64,000 nt of DNA from CBDCVN01 sp965223585 (GTDB lineage Bacteria > Deinococcota > Deinococci > Deinococcales > Trueperaceae). Numbering within the stretch: position 1 is the stretch's first letter; the number at the start of each line of letters is the position of its first letter. Shown piece after piece: positions 54,484 through 61,542 of the stretch. The position numbers and the translations under genes are program-made. The stretch spans positions 248,001 to 312,000 of the forward strand of contig CBDCWW010000015.1 of assembly GCA_965223585.1 (NCBI GenBank). The letters are read 5' to 3'. The notes beneath the pieces were generated by a model, which had not been told where the DNA came from, did no database searches, and saw only the letters and a program-made list of their open reading frames with translations.

Positions 54484-55650
54484 GTGTATGGATTTAAGTT
54501 TATTGAAGTAAGTTTGCTAGAACGCAACGAAAAATCCCGCATTCTATTTGAGCAAGAGGCAAACAAACTTGCTAAATTGTCTCAGGAGATGTCTGAGCGT
54601 TTCTTACGTGGCGGCAGACTACTTGCCTTTGGTAAAGGTCCTTATACTACCGACGCACAGCATGTATCAGTTGAATTTGTACACCCTGTTATCGTAGGCA
54701 AAAGAGCACTTCCTGCACTTGATATATCGTTTGCCTTTAAATCTTGGCTTAAGACAATGGCACATCCTGATGATGTGGTTATGGGTTTTGCTGCACCTGA
54801 AGGTGATAGTGATATTGAAGAGGCGCTTATTCAGGCAAGAGCTAGAGGCGCACTAACCTTTGCTTTAACAGGCCCAAAAGCTGACTATGCATTGGATTTA
54901 ACTGACCATCATCCTTTTATTCAACAGGAACTTATTGAAATTCTTTATCACACCCTTTGGGAAACTGTGCATGTATTTTTTGAACATCATGAAATGGGTC
55001 ATGATGTGGGGGCCTCGAGCTTTTTATACCCATTCCTAGGTGAGGCTAAACAAGACACTTCGGCAGTGCTTTCTGATGTGGCCACATCTATCCAAACCAA
55101 AGCAAAAGATGATGAGGTTTTAAGGCAAAAAGTAGCAAAAAAATCAAGTGATGCTATTTCTGAAACCATAAGGCAGATACACCAAAGGCTTCGTGAAGGT
55201 GGCAAAATAATCACTTTTGGAAACGGTGGTTCTGCAACTGATGCCAATGATTTTGTTTTTGATTGCCTAATGCCACCTAAAGGTATGAAACCCATTCCAG
55301 CATTATCTCTTGCCATGGAAAGTGCAAACTTAAGTGCTATTGCCAACGATGTGGGAGCAGAGGTTATCTTTCTGCGGCAGCTCATTGCTCAAGCTAATAA
55401 AAAAGACATAGCCTTTGCTTTTTCAACCAGTGGCAGCTCTAAAAACATTGTGATGACTTTAATAGAAGCGCGTAAGCGGGGTTTGCTCACGGTTGCTTTA
55501 CTTGGTTATGATGGAGGAGATATTGTTAGAGAAAATCTAGCAGACATTAGCATAGTGGTGCCCTCTGATTACATTCCCAGAATTCAAGAGGTACAAGCTA
55601 GTATTTATCATATTATTCGAGAGGGTTTAGATAGAATGTCTGAACATTGA
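54484..55650 (+). CDS. Tandem double-SIS-domain protein in the hyp cluster
   Basis: 388 residues made of two GmhA-like SIS domains. The first has FLRGGRLLAFGKGPYTTDAQ, the second GGKIITFGNGGSATDANDFV and AFAFSTSGSSKNIVMTLIEA. The first domain lacks the normal GNGGS loop, so only the second is likely to bind a phosphosugar. Start GTG at 54484 has no clear ribosome site; a TTG about 20 nt later is an alternative. It overlaps the next gene by 4 nt, and hypF follows, so it is part of the hydrogenase maturation unit; its role there is unknown. Confidence 0.82.
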   Translation: MYGFKFIEVSLLERNEKSRILFEQEANKLAKLSQEMSERFLRGGRLLAFGKGPYTTDAQHVSVEFVHPVIVGKRALPALDISFAFKSWLKTMAHPDDVVMGFAAPEGDSDIEEALIQARARGALTFALTGPKADYALDLTDHHPFIQQELIEILYHTLWETVHVFFEHHEMGHDVGASSFLYPFLGEAKQDTSAVLSDVATSIQTKAKDDEVLRQKVAKKSSDAISETIRQIHQRLREGGKIITFGNGGSATDANDFVFDCLMPPKGMKPIPALSLAMESANLSAIANDVGAEVIFLRQLIAQANKKDIAFAFSTSGSSKNIVMTLIEARKRGLLTVALLGYDGGDIVRENLADISIVVPSDYIPRIQEVQASIYHIIREGLDRMSEH

Positions 55651-55868
55651 AAGAGGTTTACGGCTCAAAACACTGCCAATACACAACAGAACTTTTAGCT
55701 GAACTCGAGTGGCAAAACCAAGACTTTATTTACTATGATGTTGAAGATGACACTGATGCTTGCAACCGAATGCTAGCGCTTACGCAAAACCAGTGCAACG
55801 TACCTATTCTAGTTGAGAATGGCAAAGTTAAACAAGTTGGTTACCAAGGGCGCAGTTGCATAGTGTGA
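55647..55868 (+). CDS. Glutaredoxin-like small protein
   Basis: 73 residues from a TTG start overlapping the SIS gene. The N-terminus KEVYGSKHCQYTTELLAELE and NVPILVENGKVKQVGYQG follow the glutaredoxin fold, with the cis-Pro at VPI. The active site is CQYT rather than CPYC, so a single catalytic Cys at best. Its stop lies within the start of hypF (GTGTGA). A role in handling the Cys of HypE or HypF is speculation. Confidence 0.72.
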   Translation: MKEVYGSKHCQYTTELLAELEWQNQDFIYYDVEDDTDACNRMLALTQNQCNVPILVENGKVKQVGYQGRSCIV

Positions 55869-58102
55869 CAAAGGGTTTATTTATAAAGGTGAAGGGCATA
55901 GTACAAGGAGTTGGTTTTCGGCCTTTTGTTTTTCGTTTAGCACACATGCATAACTTAACAGGTTGGGTTTTAAATGCTGAAGAGGGTGTAGAAATTTGGC
56001 TTGAGGGCAAAGAAAGTAAGCTCGAGCTTTTCCTAAAAGAACTAAAAACAATCCCCCCCCCTGCTGCAAATATTTCTAGTTTAAAAGTAGAAGAGGTATT
56101 GCCCAAAGGCATTCTTGACTTCACTATTAGACCTAGTGAACAAAGTGGGCAACCCACTGTGCGTATTTCACCTGACTTAGTTGTTTGTGGTGCTTGCCTG
56201 AAAGAAATGAGAGATCCGAGCAACCGACGCTACCAGTATCCTTACATAAACTGTACGGATTGTGGACCTCGCTATTCTATTATTACGGCTTTACCCTATG
56301 ACCGCCCACACACCACTATGAAAGGTTGGGGCTTATGTGAAGCTTGTCAAGCTGAGTACAATGATCCACTTGATAGGCGTTTTCATGCGCAACCAATTGC
56401 TTGTCCTGAATGCGGACCAAGTTATTTCTTAAGGGAGGGGGATACTTTTATTGAAGGTGGTTTTGCTATTGCTCAAGCAACTAATCTACTTAATTCTGGC
56501 AAAATTGTAGCTATAAAAGGTTTAGGTGGTTACCATTTGGCTTGTGATGCCCTTAATTCTAAAGCTGTAAAAGATTTGCGTGAGCGCAAGTTTCGCAAGG
56601 CAAAGGCCTTTGCTGTTATGGTTAGTGATCTAGAGACAGCAGATTCATTAGTTCATTTAACTAGCGAATTAAAGGACGCTCTCAGTTCAGTTGCACGTCC
56701 TATCGTACTTGCAAAAAGCAAACGTTTTCTTGAAGGTGTTACACCTAATAACAATGATCTAGGCATTATGCTAGCTTACACTCCTTTGCATTACCTGCTA
56801 TTTGATGCTGGCGCTCCAAACATTTTAGTCTTGACTAGTGCCAACCGTTCTTCAGAGCCTATTGCCTATCAGGATAATGAAGCAACTTCACAACTCAAAG
56901 ATATAACCGATGTATTTCTAATAGGTGAACGTCCCATTGCTAGACGCATTGATGACTCAGTGGTAAAAGCTTCACCTTTAGGTATTACTATAATTCGCCG
57001 TGCTAGGGGTTACGCGCCGAGTACTGTTGCCAGCTTTCCAAGCAAAGATCCTATCCTAGCTGTTGGTGCAGACCTCAAAAACAGCATTAGCTTAGTGGTA
57101 GATGGGCAAACCTTTGTTAGTCAGCACATTGGTGACCTAGAGCACTATGGTGCTTTTAAGGCTTTTCAAGAAACTATCACTGACTTGACTAATATGTACA
57201 ACATCAAGTTTAAAGATACCATCATTGCCTATGATGTCCACCCAAACTATCAATCAACACAATATGCTCTTGGACTTCCTGCAAAAAAGCATGTGCCCGT
57301 GCAGCATCACCGAGCACACATTGCTTCTGTGTTAGCTGAGAAGCAAATCTGGGATACTCAAGTTCTGGGCATAGCACTTGATGGAACAGGCTACGGAGAT
57401 GATGGTGCAATTTGGGGAGGAGAATTCTTTGTGGGTAGCTTGCAAACAGGTTTTGAACGTGTGGGACACTTGCAGTACGCCAAACTTGTCGGTGGTGATG
57501 CCGCTGCTAAACACCCTGTGCAAGCAGCAACGGGTTTCCTTACTGACTTAGAGGACTTACCTGATTTAACAGCAACTCCTTTCAATTTTGGAAAGCGGTA
57601 TTTGAGAGCACTCGAGCTGTTAGAAAAGAACCTTCAAGTTCTCCCAACCACTTCGGTAGGACGCTTGTTTAACACAATTGCTGCCTTACTAGGCTTTACA
57701 AAAGAAATTAGTTTTGAAGGGCAAGCTGCTATGTGGCTCGAGCACTTAGCTACTAAGGAAAATTCCAATATTTATCCATTACCTTTTAAAGATAACTCAC
57801 TTGACTTTAGGCCCTTACTAAAGTCGATTGTTCAAGCAAGGCTTAGTGGTACTGACAGGCATGAAATTGCCTTTTCTTTTCACCAGAGTTTGGCTAAAGG
57901 CTTACTAGTAGCAATTACAGATTTGTGTGAGAGATATAAGCTCAAAAAGGTTGTTTTAAGTGGTGGTGTTTTTCAAAACTCCTTACTTTTAGAACTCTTA
58001 CACAAAGAACTTATAAAGACTAATTTTACTTGCTTGACCAATCAAAAAATACCACCTAATGATGGGGGGATTAGTTTGGGACAAGCTGCTTTATGTTGTT
58101 AG
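55865..58102 (+). CDS. hypF: Hydrogenase maturation carbamoyltransferase HypF
   Basis: About 745 residues. It transfers carbamoyl from carbamoyl phosphate to the C-terminal Cys of HypE. Acylphosphatase domain (IVQGVGFRPFVFRLA), two zinc fingers (CGACLKEM...CTDCGPRYS and CEACQAEY...CPECGPSYF), a YrdC-like domain (LNSGKIVAIKGLGGYHLACD) and a Kae1-like C-terminal domain (VPVQHHRAHIASVLAE, LSGGVFQNSLL). The GTG at 55865 is preferred over TTG 55856 because it starts the conserved part. A run of nine C (56053-56061) lies in the linker after the acylphosphatase domain. Confidence 0.96.
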   Translation: MTKGLFIKVKGIVQGVGFRPFVFRLAHMHNLTGWVLNAEEGVEIWLEGKESKLELFLKELKTIPPPAANISSLKVEEVLPKGILDFTIRPSEQSGQPTVRISPDLVVCGACLKEMRDPSNRRYQYPYINCTDCGPRYSIITALPYDRPHTTMKGWGLCEACQAEYNDPLDRRFHAQPIACPECGPSYFLREGDTFIEGGFAIAQATNLLNSGKIVAIKGLGGYHLACDALNSKAVKDLRERKFRKAKAFAVMVSDLETADSLVHLTSELKDALSSVARPIVLAKSKRFLEGVTPNNNDLGIMLAYTPLHYLLFDAGAPNILVLTSANRSSEPIAYQDNEATSQLKDITDVFLIGERPIARRIDDSVVKASPLGITIIRRARGYAPSTVASFPSKDPILAVGADLKNSISLVVDGQTFVSQHIGDLEHYGAFKAFQETITDLTNMYNIKFKDTIIAYDVHPNYQSTQYALGLPAKKHVPVQHHRAHIASVLAEKQIWDTQVLGIALDGTGYGDDGAIWGGEFFVGSLQTGFERVGHLQYAKLVGGDAAAKHPVQAATGFLTDLEDLPDLTATPFNFGKRYLRALELLEKNLQVLPTTSVGRLFNTIAALLGFTKEISFEGQAAMWLEHLATKENSNIYPLPFKDNSLDFRPLLKSIVQARLSGTDRHEIAFSFHQSLAKGLLVAITDLCERYKLKKVVLSGGVFQNSLLLELLHKELIKTNFTCLTNQKIPPNDGGISLGQAALCC
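56053..56061 (+). repeat. Nine-cytosine homopolymer inside hypF
   Basis: The run codes for most of the IPPP in TIPPPAANIS. In a genome poor in C a tract of nine is conspicuous, and loss or gain of one base would truncate HypF early. Confidence 0.85.
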
Positions 58103-58146
58103 TAGCAATTTTTGCGCTCGAGTTTCCAAGGTATGAAAAACAAGCA

Positions 58147-58176
58147 AATCACAACTCCTCTATAAAAGTTGTGATT
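58147..58176 (+). terminator. Hairpin after hypF
   Basis: Ten-bp perfect stem AATCACAACT/AGTTGTGATT with a 10-nt loop, 44 nt after the hypF stop. No T-run, so it is a weak intrinsic terminator at best. Confidence 0.55.
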
Positions 58177-58355
58177 CGGACCTTAAATTGTATAAACTGC
58201 AATTATTTAACACTATGAGTAATTGTGTTAACTAGTCATCAAATTAGGATAAGGCTTTGTTCGTATAAAACACAACCACTGTCTGTATTTATCCGTACAA
58301 ACTACACTTATTGCTTAGTTCCCTTCTTTTGCATTATCCAGCAGCTAATAAATTT

Positions 58356-58385
58356 AGCAGAAACAGCTACTTAGCTGTTTCTGCT
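58356..58385. repeat. Perfect 14-bp inverted repeat with a 2-nt centre
   Basis: AGCAGAAACAGCTA (58356-58369) faces its exact reverse complement (58372-58385). It lies in the otherwise gene-free 58103-58583 region. It could be a bidirectional terminator, a protein-binding palindrome or the trace of a small mobile element. I saw nothing else in this stretch apart from the hairpin at 58147 and a CTCGAG at 58117. Confidence 0.75.
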
Positions 58386-58583
58386 ACGATGCAACCTTGA
58401 TCCCATAAATTTGGTTTCTTTAGAAGGGTAACTTCGGTATCTACAGTGCTTGTGCAGTTTTCCTCACAGTGTTTTAACTACGAATCAGGGCTATATGTCA
58501 GAAAAAGTCCTACATAACTTGTCAGATTTTTACTGGTTAGCTGAAAAAAAATAATTGCTTAGACTAAATTGGAAGGAGATATT

Positions 58584-58849
58584 ATGAATGAAAATCACAA
58601 TTCATTTATCATTAGGTTATTAGGTTTTGCAATAGCTCTTGTATTTGTGCTAGTAGCTTGTAGCGAAGTAGCTACACCTATTGAGGTAGATGCGCTTACT
58701 ACACATCAGATGTATTGGATGCTGAACCACCTTCAAAACCCAGTAATTTAGGCTATAAAGATATTCAAGCATATAGTGTAACTCTCAGCTGGAATGCTTC
58801 AACTGATAATGTTGAGGTGGCGCATCCACATTGGCAATTTAGTAATTGA
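58584..58849 (+). pseudogene. Decayed lipoprotein with a truncated Fn3 domain
   Basis: It begins with a strong ribosome site (AAGGAG, 7 nt) and a lipobox signal peptide (LVAC). The open frame stops at 58751, but from about 58700 the next frame reads SDVLDAEPPSKPSNLGYKDI then AYSVTLSWNASTDNVEV, the start of a fibronectin type III domain, and stops at 58847. One base change in frame near 58695-58710 plus loss of the rest explains this. It is related in style to the lipoproteins at 24942 and 29261. Confidence 0.6.
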
Positions 58850-58943
58850 CTACGAAAAGATTCATAAAGACGCACCCTTCCGAAGCCTAAAAAGGCTACT
58901 ATCAGAATGGGAAAGAAACACAAGTGGCATTTACCAAGAATGA
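58809..58943 (+). CDS. 44-residue micro-ORF, coupled to the next
   Basis: ATG at 58809 opens a 44-residue frame reading RWRIHIGNLVIDYEKIHKDA then PFRSLKRLLSEWERNTSGIY. Its TGA overlaps the ATG of the next micro-ORF. No family is recognised. It overlaps the end of the Fn3 relic in another frame, so it may be a fragment brought in with the breakpoint. Confidence 0.3.
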   Translation: MLRWRIHIGNLVIDYEKIHKDAPFRSLKRLLSEWERNTSGIYQE

Positions 58944-59026
58944 CAGAAGAAAGTGGAAACAAAACCAGCCCTCTTGAACCGCAGAATTCACGTGAAAGCA
59001 ATCGTTTAATGCCTAAGTCCAAATGA
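58940..59026 (+). CDS. 28-residue micro-ORF, coupled to the membrane protein gene
   Basis: ATG at 58940 opens a short polar frame (TEESGNKTSPLEPQNSRESN). The ATG of the 706-residue membrane protein (59023) lies within its TGA overlap (AAATGA). The chain of two ATGA-type overlaps suggests translational coupling, though both peptides may be non-functional. Confidence 0.25.
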   Translation: MTEESGNKTSPLEPQNSRESNRLMPKSK

Positions 59027-61143
59027 AAAGATTATCTTGTATGAAAACTGAGAAAGTTAGTTGGTTAGCTGGACGAGTTCTTATATTATTTTTTGTCTCT
59101 ATATCTCTATATGGTTTAGCTATCCCTGCAGGTTATAAGCTGTTTATTGATCTAAACCAAAATACACAGTCTTTCAGTTTCTTAGGAGTGATTTTTGCTC
59201 TCTTAATAATTACCTATATAGTTTTAACAGCCCTATCAAAAAGGCCGTTATTCTCTAGAAGTGGATTCTTTATATTACTTCTTGTTTTCGCTTTTTTTAG
59301 AATAGCTTGGTTTACCTTCTTAAGCCCTGACGCTTTTAACGATTTTGGCATTTACTGGGCTCATGCGCAAAATTTTGCGCATAACCCCTCATTAATAGCT
59401 TTTGATAACTTTTACAAATGTAGAAGCTTGCCATATTTCTTTGTACTATCTTATATTTTTGGGGATAATGGTTATAGTTATGCTGTTGGCAACTCTATAA
59501 TAATACTTTTTGCAAGCATTACATTGTTATTCATTTGTGGTAGATTATTTGGCAGAAAAATTTCGCAAGCTGCAGTGCTCTTTGCTAACTTTGCCCCAGA
59601 AGTGACTGCTGCCTCTGGTGTGCCAAGTCATGATATTGCAGGTTTGTTTTATTTGATTATATTGTTCTGGGGAACTTTTCTTTGGTCTAAAAGTTTAGAA
59701 TTAGAAAGAATATGGAGTTACTTGATATTGAATGTCTGTGGGATTTTACTTATCTCTGGTTCTATTTTGATACTAGAATTCCAACGTTTCCCGCAATCAT
59801 TCTTATTGATATTTATTGCTCTTTTGCTCACCCTTACTGTATTTTATAAAGCCTTCTTTCTTCAAAATTTAGGAAAGCCTAGTTTATTTAAGATAGTTGG
59901 CAGTATAGCTCTACTAATACTAGTTCTTGCAGTCTTTTTGGGCAAGACTCAACCATATTATGACCAATGTATTAATAAACGCTGGAAGGCTTTAAATCAA
60001 ATATCTTTTGCACATAGCCATACTACAGGGAGCTGGGCGTACAAAAACTTTCGAGTTAGACCAGTTGTTGGGAGAAGTTATGAAGGACAAAAATTGGCCA
60101 AAATTTCTAGGGCTCTTCTCCTAGCTGATTGGGCTGACCAGCCTTTGCATAGAATAGAAAGTTACAAAACTAAAGCTCATCGTCTATTTTCTATTGGTGT
60201 AGCAAGATTTTATTTTTATGATTGGGATGGGGATTTATGGGGTAACCGACTTGTCAAAAGTATAATGGGTGGCTATAGTAGCGTTAGTTTAGTGTATAAG
60301 GTTGTGCTCATGTTCTTGGTCCTAACTGGAACGTTAAGTATTCCCTTTTATTTGTTGGTGTTTTTCAAGGAACTAGCACATAGATTCATAGAGTTTTGCT
60401 TCCCTGTTTTGTTTCTAGGTATATTTGCCTTAGCCCTTCTCCTTGTTAGTGAGGTTCAAGCAAGATACTTGTTCCCAATTTACTTCCTTGGTTTACCAAT
60501 TATGTTCATACCATTAGGTTTGTGTTCTCAGAAAAACAAGTTATTTGATAAACGAAAAAATCTTATGAAGGCATTTGGATCAAGCTTATTAATAATTTTG
60601 CTAGCATTCTTAATCCCTTTATCATTTTACTTTGGGGGCAGTAGTTTTATCAATAATCTTTATACCTTAGGGAAAGGTCGCATTATAAATCTAGAGAAGA
60701 ATAAATTTAAAACTTCTGGCGAGCATATCCCTTTAAATAAAGTTAAGCTGGATGAACGTAATTTTCTTAATAAAGGTACTTTCGGACCATATGAGAATTG
60801 GCTAGTTTCTGAAAGTAATGCAAGTTACCAATTTCAGATATGTGGTTTACCTAAAAATAGTAAAAATTCTGTATATGTTGTATCAGCTGTATTTCCAATT
60901 TTAGACGGGGTTAAAAAAAATAAGGTTGTGCATGAATCTGATCTCAAAAACTGTAGTGTCAAGATCAATGATACAGAAGCAAGTTGCTTAAAGGACTCGG
61001 GTATGATACATTTTGAAGATATTGCTTCAGATGCACAAGGTTGCTTCATATTAGAACACAATATGAATCAATTAAACACATCTACAAACTTTGCATCTTG
61101 GATTGGTCTAGCACACATTGAATCTTTTTCTAACATCTATTAG
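59023..61143 (+). CDS. Large multispanning membrane protein, GT39/ArnT-like glycosyltransferase candidate
   Basis: 706 residues. About 11-13 membrane helices fill residues 12-520, then an extracytoplasmic C-terminal beta-rich domain of about 180 residues. The first extracytoplasmic loop contains FLSPDAFNDFGIYWAHAQNF, the position where PMT/ArnT-type GT-C glycosyltransferases carry their catalytic Asp; further loops have RSLPYFFVLSYIFGDNG. A polyprenyl-phosphate-sugar-dependent transferase is the likeliest role. An alternative start is the second Met (59041). Confidence 0.65.
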   Translation: MKRLSCMKTEKVSWLAGRVLILFFVSISLYGLAIPAGYKLFIDLNQNTQSFSFLGVIFALLIITYIVLTALSKRPLFSRSGFFILLLVFAFFRIAWFTFLSPDAFNDFGIYWAHAQNFAHNPSLIAFDNFYKCRSLPYFFVLSYIFGDNGYSYAVGNSIIILFASITLLFICGRLFGRKISQAAVLFANFAPEVTAASGVPSHDIAGLFYLIILFWGTFLWSKSLELERIWSYLILNVCGILLISGSILILEFQRFPQSFLLIFIALLLTLTVFYKAFFLQNLGKPSLFKIVGSIALLILVLAVFLGKTQPYYDQCINKRWKALNQISFAHSHTTGSWAYKNFRVRPVVGRSYEGQKLAKISRALLLADWADQPLHRIESYKTKAHRLFSIGVARFYFYDWDGDLWGNRLVKSIMGGYSSVSLVYKVVLMFLVLTGTLSIPFYLLVFFKELAHRFIEFCFPVLFLGIFALALLLVSEVQARYLFPIYFLGLPIMFIPLGLCSQKNKLFDKRKNLMKAFGSSLLIILLAFLIPLSFYFGGSSFINNLYTLGKGRIINLEKNKFKTSGEHIPLNKVKLDERNFLNKGTFGPYENWLVSESNASYQFQICGLPKNSKNSVYVVSAVFPILDGVKKNKVVHESDLKNCSVKINDTEASCLKDSGMIHFEDIASDAQGCFILEHNMNQLNTSTNFASWIGLAHIESFSNIY

Positions 61144-61183
61144 CCTTAATTTGCTGGAGTTGTTTCTTTTTAAGAAGAAAAAA

Positions 61184-61408
61184 TCAATGTTGGATTTTTT
61201 CTTGCCCCAAGTCCTCGAGACAATTCACAGGCACTATTGCGTTTTCAATAAACAATGATGGTGGTGGAAGAAAACCAAGAACGCAATCAGGGTTCTCTTT
61301 TGCCTCAATTTCCATACTGAGATCATAATCTGTTATTTCCAACTCGATGGTCTCTATTTCAAAAATACAAAGGCCATCCTGATGCCTAATTATTACATTA
61401 TTATTCAA
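61184..61408 (-). CDS. Small acidic hypothetical protein
   Basis: 74 residues, acidic, no Lys-rich or signal segment: NNNVIIRHQDGLCIFEIETI opens it and PVNCLEDLGQEKIQH ends it. It carries a CTCGAG site like native genes, which supports it being resident rather than a chance frame. No family is recognised. It lies convergent to the membrane protein gene and divergent from the ATPase gene. Confidence 0.45.
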   Translation of the reverse strand: MNNNVIIRHQDGLCIFEIETIELEITDYDLSMEIEAKENPDCVLGFLPPPSLFIENAIVPVNCLEDLGQEKIQH

Positions 61409-61542
61409 CGCTTTGGATTCCCTTTCAAATAACTTTATCTAAAGTTTAAAGTTTTATTATAAGAACATCGGTAAGATTCCTACATGGTTTGTAGGATTTT
61501 TTCTGACAACATTGAAAGGTGCTAAAATCTAGGCTAATAATT

